Numbered from the stretch's first letter, positions 53,722 to 63,500 are shown. The stretch: 64,000 bases of DNA from Chloroflexota bacterium (GCA_009840625.1 VXNJ01000009.1:1-64000); one strand, 5' to 3'. Notes: generated by a model from the sequence alone, not told the origin. Numbers and translations are program-made.

Positions 53722-54084
53722 TGGATGCCTCCGTGTTGCGGGGGCCGAGCCAGCCACGCCGGCAAACGCCGGCAGCCCGCGTCCGATTCTGCAACGATCA
53801 CATTCACCCAGCCCTGAGTCGGTGCGGCGATCGAATTAACGTATCGGGCGGGATTGGTCGGCACGCGTATGGCCTCCGGTCCACGGTAGAGTCTTCTTCC
53901 GGCTGGTCAGACCCTTGTTCCGGATTGCCGACGTTGCATCCGGCATCGAGCACCAAGTGCAACCCGATTCCGCGTCGCCAGATTTTTCGACTGTGGTTGT
54001 ACCAGGTTCGACCCGCCCCCATCGGGTGGAGCAGCATTCGAAGCTCGGGGTGGGTTTCAACGAACGCGGCGCAGCTGGCGCCGG
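53722..54084. other. Intergenic stretch without a recognised gene
   Basis: It contains the Shine-Dalgarno of the aldolase gene. No RNA gene or convincing coding frame is seen; a 109-codon minus-strand frame reaching into the next gene was judged spurious. Confidence 0.5.
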
Positions 54085-56307
54085 TCAGCCGCGACCGCGA
54101 CTCGGCCTTTCTCGGGGGCGCCCAATCCACCAAGCGGCGGCGATCAGGAACACGGCCAGCAACGGGACTATGGCGACGGCCAGGGCGATCTGCGCGCCGT
54201 TCGAGGGGCCTGGCGACGGCGCCGAGTCTTGCCGGTCTGACTTGACAGCGCTCGAGGGAGCGGGGGTCGGTTCCTGTGCTTGGCCGGATTCAACGGCGGC
54301 AGGGGCCAGTGGCGTCTCGGCGAACCGGATTCGCCCGTCTCCGGAGGCGGCGTATCGGGCGTCCCCGGCCGAGACGTTGCCCAGATGTTCGAGATAGCCG
54401 AGCAGCGCTTCGAAGTCGCTGACTGGCAGTTGCACCTGCCCGGGGTACCCGGCCAGCATCTCGTACCCGTTGCCGCCACCCGCCACGAACGAATTCGTGA
54501 CCACGGTCAACCGCGGCGCCTCCGCGATCACGGCGCCGGCGTTCACTATCGCATCGCCGTTGGCCAGGGTGAGTGAACGAACCCGTGAACCGGGTTCGCG
54601 CCCGGGGTCGTAGGTGACCGAGATCCCGGCCACGTGCAGGAAACCGCCGTTTGGTTCGGGGTGGCGCGACACTGAAAGCTCGAACGCGTCTTTTAGACTG
54701 GCGGCGCGCACGTCCGGGATCACAACGATCGAATTGCCGAACGGCAGCAGGTCGAGCAGGCCCACCAGGTAGATCGGGCCCGGCACGGAGCCGTCTACCG
54801 GCAGGAATTCGCCGCCGGTCTGGCGGATTCCGCCGCCGTTCTGCAAACCGATCACCGGGTTGGACCAGGCGCTGTCGGGAACCCCGTTTGCGGCCCCGTG
54901 GCGCTCGAAGCTGTCGACGAAGGCATCGACCACCAGGTTTGCGGTATTGGTTTCGCGGGAGCGAACCGCTTCCCGCGAATGCTCCAGCAACACCTCGGTC
55001 GACGCGACCTTGACCGCCGCCAATTCGCTCAGGCAATCGCGCAGCGGCAGCTCGACCGCTGCAACGAGACCGACGTCCTTGGCCACCGCGCCGTCATCTG
55101 AACCAGAATCCGCTGGCCTGACCGGACGCGGGTAGCTTTCTTCACCGACCACCCGCGACACCTCCCCCGCCGCGTCAAATTTCACGTCGAGGCGTCCCAG
55201 GTAACGGTAATTGCCGGTCGTGGTCACGACATACACGGTCCGGCCGTCGGCATCGAGCACCTCGAACGGGTAAGTCGCGTCGGCCTCGGCGCTCTCTCCC
55301 GGCAGGACCTGTAACGAGTCGGCCACTTCCGGGTTGGTCAGCAATTCGCCGCCCCCTCCGGCCACGGCAACGTCGACGCCGCGCAACTGCCCGACCAGCT
55401 CGACGTCATTGGCGATGCTCTGCAGGTGGCTGACGAAGATGATCCTGTTCACGCCGAGTGCCAGGAGCCGATCGACTTCGGCTTGCACGGCGCCGGCGGT
55501 CGAGGCGAGGTCGGGCGTGACGGCGACGTCGCGCGGGACCGAAACCTGGGGCAGCGAGGGCGTGGTCGCTCCGATCAACCCGAAGCGGGCACCGGTGGGC
55601 TGGTCGTCAACGACCATCGACCGTCCAATTACCGGTGCTTCCAGGTCGGCACCGGATATCAATCCGTCATCGTCGATGAGGTCTCCGAATCCGGGTTCGG
55701 CCGCAAAGTCGAGATTGGCGCTGAGAAAAGGATGCGGCCCGAGCGCGCGCACGAACCGCTCGAACAGGTCGGGGCCGGAATCGAACTCGTGGTTGCCGAT
55801 GACGTGGGCGTCGTAGTCGATCGCCTGCTGGGCGATCGCGTCAAACAGCGGATTGCCCTCGCGTCTGCCGCACAGGAGATTCGCCCCGGCCAGGTAGGCG
55901 TCGCCGGCGTAGACGTTGATGACCGCATTGCCGGCGGATCGCGCCAGTGCCGTTTCGCGATCAACGACCGCCTTGTAGGCGGCTATGCTGCCGACCGCGA
56001 CCGATTCACGCTCGCCTTCCGGGCCGAATACGTTTATTTGTTCCAAAAGCGCCGACTCGCCGTCGTTGTTGTGCAGCAGCGTGAGGGTCACCTCCGCCCC
56101 GGTGTCAGCCGCGGCGCTCGGGCCGGCGGGCACCCCTGCAGAGGGCGCGACCAGCCAAAGCGCGGCCAGCAAAAAGCCCGCCAACAGGTATTTGGACCCG
56201 CGCAGCGCGGGTTCGCTGAGGGTGGCCAGGTGACCGGTGGTGTGGCTTCCCCGCAGCCCCTGGCCGCCGGTGGTTCGACCCGCCGGGCTACCGATGAACA
56301 CGATCAA
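54085..56307 (-). CDS. Membrane-anchored 5'-nucleotidase/metallophosphoesterase-like protein with altered metal site
   Basis: Up to 740 residues of the UshA-type two-domain architecture: an export signal helix (about 39-58, YLLAGFLLAALWLVAPSAG), a calcineurin-like domain (about 70-370) with VINVYAGDAYLAG and VIGNHEFDSG, a 5'-nucleotidase C-terminal domain (about 415-650, VIGLQNGGGIRQTG; TNSFVAGGGNGYEML), a Pro/Ser linker and a C-terminal membrane helix with a basic tail. The usual Asp-x-His (NDxHG) reads NNDGES, and the GHxH motif reads GGGGE. The start is uncertain (TTG 56307 or GTG 56301; no ATG nearby). Confidence 0.82.
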   Translation of the reverse strand: MIVFIGSPAGRTTGGQGLRGSHTTGHLATLSEPALRGSKYLLAGFLLAALWLVAPSAGVPAGPSAAADTGAEVTLTLLHNNDGESALLEQINVFGPEGERESVAVGSIAAYKAVVDRETALARSAGNAVINVYAGDAYLAGANLLCGRREGNPLFDAIAQQAIDYDAHVIGNHEFDSGPDLFERFVRALGPHPFLSANLDFAAEPGFGDLIDDDGLISGADLEAPVIGRSMVVDDQPTGARFGLIGATTPSLPQVSVPRDVAVTPDLASTAGAVQAEVDRLLALGVNRIIFVSHLQSIANDVELVGQLRGVDVAVAGGGGELLTNPEVADSLQVLPGESAEADATYPFEVLDADGRTVYVVTTTGNYRYLGRLDVKFDAAGEVSRVVGEESYPRPVRPADSGSDDGAVAKDVGLVAAVELPLRDCLSELAAVKVASTEVLLEHSREAVRSRETNTANLVVDAFVDSFERHGAANGVPDSAWSNPVIGLQNGGGIRQTGGEFLPVDGSVPGPIYLVGLLDLLPFGNSIVVIPDVRAASLKDAFELSVSRHPEPNGGFLHVAGISVTYDPGREPGSRVRSLTLANGDAIVNAGAVIAEAPRLTVVTNSFVAGGGNGYEMLAGYPGQVQLPVSDFEALLGYLEHLGNVSAGDARYAASGDGRIRFAETPLAPAAVESGQAQEPTPAPSSAVKSDRQDSAPSPGPSNGAQIALAVAIVPLLAVFLIAAAWWIGRPRERPSRGRG

Positions 56308-56391
56308 GGCGCGACCCGCGTCAGCAGGGGAGACCCAACCGTGGGTTCAGTCCCCCGGTCCAAATTCCGAACAAACCGGTTAACCGGTCGT

Positions 56392-57225
56392 TTAAAGGCC
56401 GGCCTCGATAATGGCCCGGGCAAGGGTTGTGTGCCCCAACCGCGCGCTTTCGAACGGATCGTAGCCGGATCTGCGCTGGACCATCACCGAAACTTCCAGG
56501 GTCTGGAATCCGCGGTAGCCGGCCGCCTGCATTAGCCGCAGCTCTTCGGCATAGTCGTATTCGTCTTCGCCCGGGACCAGAAACTCGTGATCCGGCCAGC
56601 GACCGCGAACCCCCTTCAAGTGCGTGTGTAAGGTATCGCCCGCCAGCAAGTCGACTGACTCTTGCAGGTCGATGTCCTGGGCCAGGAAATGGGAATAGTC
56701 GAAATTGACTCCGAGGTTCTCCCGGCCCAATTGCTCAAGCACCCAGGCGGTCTGTTGGGGGGTGTGCAGGGCCGAGCCGACGTGCGGTTCAAGGGCGATG
56801 TCGACGCCCGCACTGCGGGCCGCTTCAAGGACCGGCCCGAGTCGATCCAGTGCCTGCTGGCGTTTCCCTTCCCAATCACCGACCGAACCACCGATGGTCG
56901 TGTTGATCGCGGGCGGACGACCGGGAACGAGCTCCCGCGCGAGTTCGATCGCGCCCAGCAGGCGCCGGTAACCGCTTTGCAGGGTCTCTTCGTCCACTTC
57001 CAGCAACGGTGAATGCGACGCGATCGCCGGCAGTTCCAAGCCAAGCTCGGTAATCAGCTCCCGCCAAGTGCGTACATCGACCGGCGTGATGTCCTCCATT
57101 CGGGTCGACCAGTTACCGAGAACGGTCAACTCGATTCCGGCGAACCCCAATTCGTGGGCAAACCGTGCGAAAGGTTCGAACCCGATCTGCGGCATCCCCC
57201 AATTGGAGACTCCCAGTTGCTGCAT
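56392..57225 (-). CDS. Sugar phosphate isomerase/epimerase-like TIM-barrel protein
   Basis: A 277-residue member of the xylose-isomerase-like/AP-endonuclease-2 superfamily. Blocks include FAHELGFAGIELTVLG, VDIALEPHVGSAL, LGVNFDYSHFLAQ, HTHLKGV and FQTLEVSVM, which carry the Glu, Asp and His metal ligands. The start is ATG 57225 (MQQLGVSNWGMPQIGF), 29 bases after the SMP-30 gene; the frame upstream looks non-coding. It is the third gene of an MFS/SMP-30/isomerase run, so it probably acts on a sugar or sugar acid imported by the MFS protein. Confidence 0.82.
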   Translation of the reverse strand: MQQLGVSNWGMPQIGFEPFARFAHELGFAGIELTVLGNWSTRMEDITPVDVRTWRELITELGLELPAIASHSPLLEVDEETLQSGYRRLLGAIELARELVPGRPPAINTTIGGSVGDWEGKRQQALDRLGPVLEAARSAGVDIALEPHVGSALHTPQQTAWVLEQLGRENLGVNFDYSHFLAQDIDLQESVDLLAGDTLHTHLKGVRGRWPDHEFLVPGEDEYDYAEELRLMQAAGYRGFQTLEVSVMVQRRSGYDPFESARLGHTTLARAIIEAGL

Positions 57226-57254
57226 AGCGTGATCCGCGCCCTGGATCCGGCCGC

Positions 57255-58133
57255 TCAGGCGGCTGGGAACCGCAGGTCGCCGCGCCGCCCGGTCCGCGCC
57301 CGCAACAGCGCGCCGGTGCCGGTTGTCACATAGAGATCGGTCAGATCGGGCCCGCCGAAGGTGCAGTTGGTGGGCATGTCCCTGGGGACCGGGTGGGTCT
57401 CGAGGATCCGTCCGGTGCGCGCGAACACGTAAATCATCGGTCCCGGACCTTGACCGGCCGTACCGGCGGTAGCGACGATGTTGCCCTCGCTGTCCCAGCA
57501 CATCCCGTCGATGGCCCGGTAAGGGAAGAAATTGTGCACGATCCGCATCCGGCCCAGCGATCCGTCGGCCAGGATCGGATAGGCGCGCAGTTCGCGCGGC
57601 TCGCCATCGTCCTTGCCGGCATTTGAGACGAACAGCTCACTCTGATCGGGCGAGACCAGGATCCCGTTGGGCCGGGTGGTATCGAACGTGACCCGCTCGA
57701 TCGACCACCCGTCGCCTTCCTGCGGGTCGAGGCGGTAAACGGATTGGTGGTCGAGTTCCCGCGGCGGCGAAAGGTCGTCGTAACGGGGATCGGTAAACCA
57801 GATCCGGCCCTTGGCGTCGAATGCCATGTCGTTGGGACTGTTGAGCCGCCGGCCTTCGAATCCGTCGGTCAGCAGGTCGTATTCGCCGCCAGCCCGGAAT
57901 CGGCAGATGGCGCCGCGGTTCTGGCTGCAGCCGTAGAGCTGGCCATCGTGATCGAAAAGCAGTCCGTTGGTGCGCGCGGTGTCCTCGTGCCAGGGTCGGG
58001 AGCGGCCGGTTCCAGGGTCAAAGACCATGATCCGGCTGTTGTTTATGTCGGCAAACAGCAGCTGCCGTCCGTCCCAGGCCGGTCCCTCGGCCAGGGTATA
58101 GCCCTCCTCGAGGACTTCAAATTCCCAACTCAC
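57255..58133 (-). CDS. SMP-30/gluconolactonase-family lactonase
   Basis: A 292-residue six-bladed beta-propeller that hydrolyses aldonolactones using one divalent metal. Typical motifs are LAEGPAWDGRQLLFADINNSRI with the metal-binding Glu, RLNSPNDMAFDAKGRIWFTDP with Asn and the NDM segment, TTRPNGILVSPDQSELFVSNA and IDGMCWDSEGNIVATA with the catalytic Asp. The GTG start has GGAGGG four bases before it. Confidence 0.88.
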   Translation of the reverse strand: MSWEFEVLEEGYTLAEGPAWDGRQLLFADINNSRIMVFDPGTGRSRPWHEDTARTNGLLFDHDGQLYGCSQNRGAICRFRAGGEYDLLTDGFEGRRLNSPNDMAFDAKGRIWFTDPRYDDLSPPRELDHQSVYRLDPQEGDGWSIERVTFDTTRPNGILVSPDQSELFVSNAGKDDGEPRELRAYPILADGSLGRMRIVHNFFPYRAIDGMCWDSEGNIVATAGTAGQGPGPMIYVFARTGRILETHPVPRDMPTNCTFGGPDLTDLYVTTGTGALLRARTGRRGDLRFPAA

Positions 58134-58179
58134 TGCGCCCTCCGGTTGCGGTTACTTCGGGGTCGCCCGATTCGGGCGC

Positions 58180-59442
58180 TCAGGCGGATTTTTGCACGCG
58201 CGCGGGCGACTTCTTAAGGGTTTCGGGCACGAACAGGAGTATGAGCAAACCCCCAAACAGCCCAATCGCGCCCAGGATCATGGAGCCGTTCTCAAAACCC
58301 ACGCTGTCGCCGAACTGACCGGGCAGGACGCTGCCGGATAGCTCGCCGACCTCCCCGATCGCGCGCCAGGCTCCGAGGAATTCGCTGATCCGGTCGGGCG
58401 GCGAAAGATCGACTCCCAGGGTCATCAACGCGCCGGACCCCAGGCCGTTGCCGATTCCCAGCACCGCCGACGCGATCAGCAGCAGCATCCAGGTGTCGGA
58501 AACCGCGACCAGGAACATCCCCAGGCCCATCACCGTAAATGAAGGGACCGAACAGAACTTGCGGCCCAGGCGGTCCATCATCCAGCCGGCGAGCGGGAAG
58601 AAGACCATGTCGAGCGCGCCGCCGACGGCGGTGATGTAGCCGATCGCAGACGCGTCAAGATCCAGCACGAAGGCGCCGAAAAAGGGAATGATCGCCAGCC
58701 GCGCGGCGCGCGTGAACTGCCCCAGAAAAGCTCCCGCCGACGCGATCGCGACCCGCGGCTGCAGATATACGCGGGCCACGTCGAGCCCCTGGAACACGTT
58801 TGTTCGGGGGGTCTCGGTGCGGCGCAGTTCCTCCTCGCCGCGCTGCCCGAACCAGGACGCCACTGCCGCCACCGCCTGGAACGCGGCCGCGACCGCGAAG
58901 AGCGCCCTAAGGTCCAGGAAGGCACCGAATAGTCCAACCAAGGCCGGCCCCAGGAAGAAGCGCGAAATCCGCATCGTCCCGCCCAGCACGGCGGTGGCGC
59001 GCCCGCGGTGTTCGACATCGACCGCCTCGCCCAGGAGGGTGACCCGGGAGAGGAAGACCATCGAAAGTCCGCAGCCAAAAACCAGCCGCAAAAGCAGCAC
59101 CTGGGTGAATTCGTCGGCTACCACCAGCGGAAGCGTCGTGGCCAGCATCACCAGCGCCCCAACCGTCGTGACCACCCGGTTCGAGAAGCGCCCCAGCAAA
59201 ACCCCGGCCGGCAGATTGAACAGTATGGTGCCGACCGAAACCACCGCCACCCCGACCGCGATCGCGGTGTAGCTGACCCCGAACTCGGCCAGCAGGAGCG
59301 GCAGGGTGGGTACCAGCATCCCGACGCCCACGAAGAAGAAAAAGGCGGGCAGGTAGAGCGGAACCAGCAGACGCCGGATGGCGGTGGCTATCGAAATTGG
59401 TTGATCAGTCCCGGCGCCGGTCAAGGGGTGCATGGCAACCAC
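58180..59442 (-). CDS. MFS transporter
   Basis: A 420-residue major facilitator with twelve predicted helices and a central cytosolic loop. Motif A variants are VLLGRFSNRVVTTVGALV and WMMDRLGRKFCSVPSF. The start may be GTG 59442 or ATG 59433. It leads the minus-strand run with the lactonase and isomerase (46 and 29 base gaps), suggesting import of a sugar acid or lactone. Drug efflux is the alternative. Confidence 0.82.
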   Translation of the reverse strand: MVAMHPLTGAGTDQPISIATAIRRLLVPLYLPAFFFFVGVGMLVPTLPLLLAEFGVSYTAIAVGVAVVSVGTILFNLPAGVLLGRFSNRVVTTVGALVMLATTLPLVVADEFTQVLLLRLVFGCGLSMVFLSRVTLLGEAVDVEHRGRATAVLGGTMRISRFFLGPALVGLFGAFLDLRALFAVAAAFQAVAAVASWFGQRGEEELRRTETPRTNVFQGLDVARVYLQPRVAIASAGAFLGQFTRAARLAIIPFFGAFVLDLDASAIGYITAVGGALDMVFFPLAGWMMDRLGRKFCSVPSFTVMGLGMFLVAVSDTWMLLLIASAVLGIGNGLGSGALMTLGVDLSPPDRISEFLGAWRAIGEVGELSGSVLPGQFGDSVGFENGSMILGAIGLFGGLLILLFVPETLKKSPARVQKSA

Positions 59443-59521
59443 TTAGGTTAATTGGATTGGCGGCGCCCTAATCGAGACTCCCCAAATTCAATTAACATGA
59501 TTTGGGCGTTTGAAGGGTGAA

Positions 59522-59563
59522 CACCGTGCCGTCCTCCTCCAGATCTCCTGGCCGCGCACGGTG
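59522..59563. repeat. Inverted repeat in the leader of the transketolase-like gene
   Basis: CACCGTGC (59522-59529) and GCACGGTG (59556-59563) are perfect complements 26 bases apart, ending 20 bases before the start codon. It could be a leader hairpin or operator. It does not match the TPP riboswitch core. Confidence 0.4.
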
Positions 59564-59583
59564 CCCGACTGAATGGGATAGAA

Positions 59584-62121
59584 ATGGCAACATCCAGCAC
59601 CGCAACGCGCTCGGTGAAGGTCGGTTCGCTGGCCGGGGCCGGTCGCGCCAAGCAACTGAACGTTGAAGTCCCCGATTACGGCCGCCGGCAACTGGAAGAC
59701 ACCGCGTTTCTGACTTCCATGCTGCTGGTGCTGCTCGGCAACTACTCGCAGACCGGACATTTCGGCGGACCGCTCGCCTACACGCCCTACAACGTGGCGG
59801 TCCACCTGGTCGGCCCGGAGCTGGGCGGGCTGGCCTACGACCTGCGGCATCCCAAGCACCCCAACGCCGACAACTTCATGCTCGCCGGCGGACACTGCAT
59901 CCCCACCTGCTATGCGCTCTGGATCGTTCTCTGCGAAGCCCTCGAACGCCAGCGCGCGGCCACCGGCGACGAGCGATTCGAGACCGATCCGGGGCAGAAC
60001 ATGCTGTCCGTCGACGCGATCGGCTTCCGGCGCGGAGCCGGAGCCCTGGCCACCATCCTGGAAGAAAACGGCCTGACCGATCACCCCCTGTTCGCCCAGG
60101 CCAAGGGGCGCGGCATCCGCGCCCTGGCCGGCCACGCCGAGACCACCGACATGACCAACGACGTCAACGGCGGCCCCTCCGGAATCGGGTTTTCGACTTC
60201 GGCCGGCAAGGCCATGTTCTGGGATTTCGCCGGCTCCCCGGCCGAGCGCAAGACGATCGTTTTCGAAGGCGAAATGGCCCTGACCGAGGGTCACGCCCAG
60301 GAAATCAAGACGATCGCCCTGGCCCAGAAAGTGGGCAAGCGGCTGCGGGTGATGAATTCCTTCAACAACGCCGGAATCGACGATTCGCTGCTGGACGGCG
60401 TTATCGACGCCAAGTACACCGATTACAGCCTGCCCCAGCAGTGGGCCTCCTACGGCTGGAACGTCCTCACCCTCGAAAACGGCAATGAGCTGGACCAGGT
60501 CGTTGCGGCGCTCAAGGCCATGGAGGACTGGGACATCTCGGACCGGCGGCCGATGATCACCATCGGGCGCACCCTAAAAGGATGGTGGCCGGGCGCGGTA
60601 GACGGCCGGATCAACGGTCACGACCAGATCGTCGACGCCGCCTCGCACCCTTACACCCTGGCCATGAACAGCCCCTACTTCCTGGCCCTGGCCAGCTCAT
60701 TCGAGCAGCGCTACGGGGTCGAATTTGCCGGAATACACGATGGCGTGCCGGGCTCCGAGCGCGACCGCCTGATCGAATTCAAGACCAACGTCGACACCGT
60801 GCTCTCGGTCCTGGACGGCGGTCTCGGCGCGTGGTTGGCCGAGCGTCTGGTCGCAATCGGCGGGGCATTGCCCGACGAGATGCCCGCCCGCATCAATCTC
60901 GACAAGGACCCGTTCCAAGACGAGCGTCTGGCGCCGGAGAACCTGCCCCGCGATGAAATCACCGTCAGTTCCGCAGGAGTCGAGTCCCAGATCCGCCTGT
61001 TCCGCAACGCCGGCGAGAAGGCCGGCACGCGCCGCGCGATCTCCGAGCTGGGCAAGTGGCTCAACTATGTGACCGACAACCGGTTCATCACGATCGCAGC
61101 CGACCTCTCCGACTCGATAAACGTCGAAAACGCCCACTTCACCCACGAATACGACGCCGAGACCAACCCCGGCGGGACTCGCCTGCGGGCGGGGATCGAG
61201 GAAGCCGGCAACGCCGGCACGATCGCCGGCCTGGTGTCCCAGTCGCTGTCGGCGGACCCGGACCGTCACGCCGGGGTCTGGGGCCTGACCGGCACCTACG
61301 GCGCGTTCACACCGCTCATGTACACGCCGGTGCGGGTCTTCTCCCAGCAGAACCAGGACTCGCCGTTCGCCAACGGCGTGCTCACCGTGCTGGCCGGTCA
61401 CTCGGGGCCGGAGACCGCCGCCGACGCCCGTACCCACTTCGGGATTTTTGCGCCGCAGGTGTGGACCATGTTCCCGCGCGGACAGATCATCAATCTCTAC
61501 TTCTGGGACTACAACGACGTGGCTCCCGGATACTTTGCCGCCGTGCACCACGCCGCGCGCCAGAAGGAAGCCGGGGTGATCGTAATACACGTCGCCCGCC
61601 CCGATTTCCTGGTCGCCGACCGGGCCGGATTCGCTGACACCGACGTGCTGGCGGCCGGCCGCGGCGCCTACGTGATCCGTGATTTCGATCCGGCCGCCCC
61701 GCCCCAGGGGACCGTCTACGTCCAGGGGTCCTCGTCGACCAACAACCTTGTCTCGGTCATACCGCAGCTTGAGGACGAAGGGATCAACGTCCGGATCGTG
61801 GCGGTCATCTCCGAGGACCTGCTCCGCCTGCAGGACCCCGAATACCAGCAGCGGATCCTGTCCGACGCCGACCGCTTCGACTGCACTTTCGTGACCACCA
61901 TGACCAAGCGCGTTCCGCCCCTCTCCAACCTCGGTCCATTCGCCGAACAGTACGCGCTCAGCTCCGACTTCGATGACCGCTGGCGCACCGGCGGAACCGA
62001 GGCCGACGTGATCGCCGAGTCGCGTCTGGATCCCGAATCGATTCTTGAGGGGATTCGCAGATTTGCGGCCGCGCGCGAGGAGCGCATCTCGCTGGCGCGC
62101 AACGCGCTAAGTCAGCTCTGA
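59584..62121 (+). CDS. Divergent transketolase-like thiamine-diphosphate enzyme
   Basis: An 845-residue protein of the transketolase superfamily. The N-terminal TPP half has GHFGGPLAYTPYNVAVHL, NFMLAGGHC and a cofactor motif at 228-262 reading EGEMALTEG...NSFNNAGID, where transketolases have GDG...N. The Pyr half (about 480-680) has NRFITIAADLSDSINVEN, GVWGLTGTYGAFTPLM and HSGPETAADARTHFGIF, and the C-terminal domain follows. It looks between transketolase and the homodimeric pyruvate dehydrogenase E1. The reaction is unknown. GGGATAGA precedes ATG 59584. Confidence 0.75.
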   Translation: MATSSTATRSVKVGSLAGAGRAKQLNVEVPDYGRRQLEDTAFLTSMLLVLLGNYSQTGHFGGPLAYTPYNVAVHLVGPELGGLAYDLRHPKHPNADNFMLAGGHCIPTCYALWIVLCEALERQRAATGDERFETDPGQNMLSVDAIGFRRGAGALATILEENGLTDHPLFAQAKGRGIRALAGHAETTDMTNDVNGGPSGIGFSTSAGKAMFWDFAGSPAERKTIVFEGEMALTEGHAQEIKTIALAQKVGKRLRVMNSFNNAGIDDSLLDGVIDAKYTDYSLPQQWASYGWNVLTLENGNELDQVVAALKAMEDWDISDRRPMITIGRTLKGWWPGAVDGRINGHDQIVDAASHPYTLAMNSPYFLALASSFEQRYGVEFAGIHDGVPGSERDRLIEFKTNVDTVLSVLDGGLGAWLAERLVAIGGALPDEMPARINLDKDPFQDERLAPENLPRDEITVSSAGVESQIRLFRNAGEKAGTRRAISELGKWLNYVTDNRFITIAADLSDSINVENAHFTHEYDAETNPGGTRLRAGIEEAGNAGTIAGLVSQSLSADPDRHAGVWGLTGTYGAFTPLMYTPVRVFSQQNQDSPFANGVLTVLAGHSGPETAADARTHFGIFAPQVWTMFPRGQIINLYFWDYNDVAPGYFAAVHHAARQKEAGVIVIHVARPDFLVADRAGFADTDVLAAGRGAYVIRDFDPAAPPQGTVYVQGSSSTNNLVSVIPQLEDEGINVRIVAVISEDLLRLQDPEYQQRILSDADRFDCTFVTTMTKRVPPLSNLGPFAEQYALSSDFDDRWRTGGTEADVIAESRLDPESILEGIRRFAAAREERISLARNALSQL

Positions 62122-62143
62122 TTCCAAAGGGCCGAAGCCGGCC

Positions 62144-62755
62144 ATGCTAGCCCTGGTCGACTACGGCTCCGGAAACATCCGCAGCGTCGAGCGGGCGCTG
62201 GGCTTTGTCGGCGCCGAATTCACCCTGACCGAGGATCCCGCCGTGGTCGCCGGAGCCGCCGGGGTCGTGCTGCCCGGGGTGGGGGCCGCCCTGGATACGA
62301 TGGACGGCCTGCGCGCGCGGGGCCTGGATGCCGCGGTTCGCGATTACCTGTCCGGCGGCCGCCCGTTCCTGGGTGTATGTATGGGGCTACAGGCCCTGCT
62401 GGAGCACTCCGAGGAGAATGACGGCACTCCCTGCCTGGGCCTGTTTCCGGGCCGGGTGCGGCGTTTTCCGCCCGGACTGCACGTGCCCCACATGGGCTGG
62501 AACCAGGTGCGGCGGCGAAACCCATGCGCTCTCCTCGACGGGGTTCCCGACGGCACCAACTTCTACTTCGTCCATTCCTACTACGCCGACGCCGCCGAGG
62601 CCGATTACTGCGCGGCCACCACCGAGTACGGTCTGGAGTTCATGAGCGTGCTGGGCCGGGACCTGGTCTTCGCCACCCAGTTCCACCCCGAGAAAAGCGG
62701 CGCGAACGGACTTATGCTGTATCGAAATTTCGCCCGCATCTGCGGACAGCGATAA
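62144..62755 (+). CDS. hisH: Imidazole glycerol phosphate synthase glutaminase subunit
   Basis: Class I glutamine amidotransferase giving ammonia to HisF in histidine synthesis. The 203 residues carry the nucleophile Cys79 in LGVCMGLQALLE and the His181/Glu183 pair in QFHPEKSG. It starts 22 bases after the transketolase-like gene and leads hisH-hisA-hisF. Confidence 0.94.
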   Translation: MLALVDYGSGNIRSVERALGFVGAEFTLTEDPAVVAGAAGVVLPGVGAALDTMDGLRARGLDAAVRDYLSGGRPFLGVCMGLQALLEHSEENDGTPCLGLFPGRVRRFPPGLHVPHMGWNQVRRRNPCALLDGVPDGTNFYFVHSYYADAAEADYCAATTEYGLEFMSVLGRDLVFATQFHPEKSGANGLMLYRNFARICGQR

Positions 62756-62774
62756 GGCGCTTCCGGGGTCAGCG

Positions 62775-63500
62775 GTGATCATCTATCCGGCCGTCGACAT
62801 CCGCGGCGGACGCGCCGTGCGCCTGCACCAGGGCGACTTTGCGCGTGAGGTCGTCTTCTACGACTCACCCGCCGAAGCGGCCCGCAACTGGATCGACCAG
62901 GGCGCCGAATGGCTGCATGTCGTGGACCTGGACGGGGCCCGCAGCGGGACCCCGACCAACCGCGCCGCGGTAGCCGCGATCGCCGAGCTGCCGGCGCAGC
63001 TCCAGCTCGGCGGGGGATTGCGCCGAATCGAGGCGGTCGAATCGGCGATCGCGGGAGGCGCCGATCGGGTGGTGCTGGGCACCGCGGCGGTCGAGGACCC
63101 GGCGCTTTTTCAGGCCGCCTGCCGGCAGTTCCCGGGTCAGATCGCAGTTGGGATCGACGCCCGCGACGGGGTTGCGGCCACCCGCGGCTGGGCGCGCGAC
63201 GCCGGCACCGACGCAGTGGACCTGGCCCGCGCCTGCGAGCGCCAGGGGGCGGCGGCGATCATCTATACGGACATTGACCGCGATGGCATGCTCGGCGGGA
63301 TAAACACCGATCGGCTTGCCCAGGTGTGCGGCGCGGTCGAGATCCCGGTGATCGCCAGTGGCGGGGTCGCGGCCCTGTCGGACGTGACCGCCGCGTCCGC
63401 AGCCGGCGCGGCCGGGCTGATCATCGGCCGGGCGCTCTACGACGGACGCGTGGACCTGCGCGCGGCGCTGACGAAAGCGGCCGGAGCGGCCGAGTGCTGA
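62775..63500 (+). CDS. hisA: ProFAR isomerase
   Basis: Phosphoribosylformimino-5-aminoimidazole carboxamide ribotide isomerase. The 241-residue TIM barrel has the catalytic Asp8 in [12 protein letters not shown] and the second acid in [12 protein letters not shown], with phosphate loops GGGLR and ASGGVAAL. The GTG start lies 19 bases after hisH, and its end overlaps hisF by 7 bases. No PRAI/TrpF-style fusion is evident. Confidence 0.94.
   Translation: MIIYPAVDIRGGRAVRLHQGDFAREVVFYDSPAEAARNWIDQGAEWLHVVDLDGARSGTPTNRAAVAAIAELPAQLQLGGGLRRIEAVESAIAGGADRVVLGTAAVEDPALFQAACRQFPGQIAVGIDARDGVAATRGWARDAGTDAVDLARACERQGAAAIIYTDIDRDGMLGGINTDRLAQVCGAVEIPVIASGGVAALSDVTAASAAGAAGLIIGRALYDGRVDLRAALTKAAGAAEC

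Noticed and set aside
53999-54030. GGTTCGACCC resembling a tRNA T-loop
   Set aside because: The flanking bases do not pair as a T stem and no acceptor, D or anticodon arms can be built on either strand.
53804-54133. Possible 109-codon minus-strand gene between the aldolase and nucleotidase genes
   Set aside because: It overlaps the end of the nucleotidase-like gene, has no clear ribosome site or recognisable motif, and its composition is like other chance frames in this GC-rich DNA.
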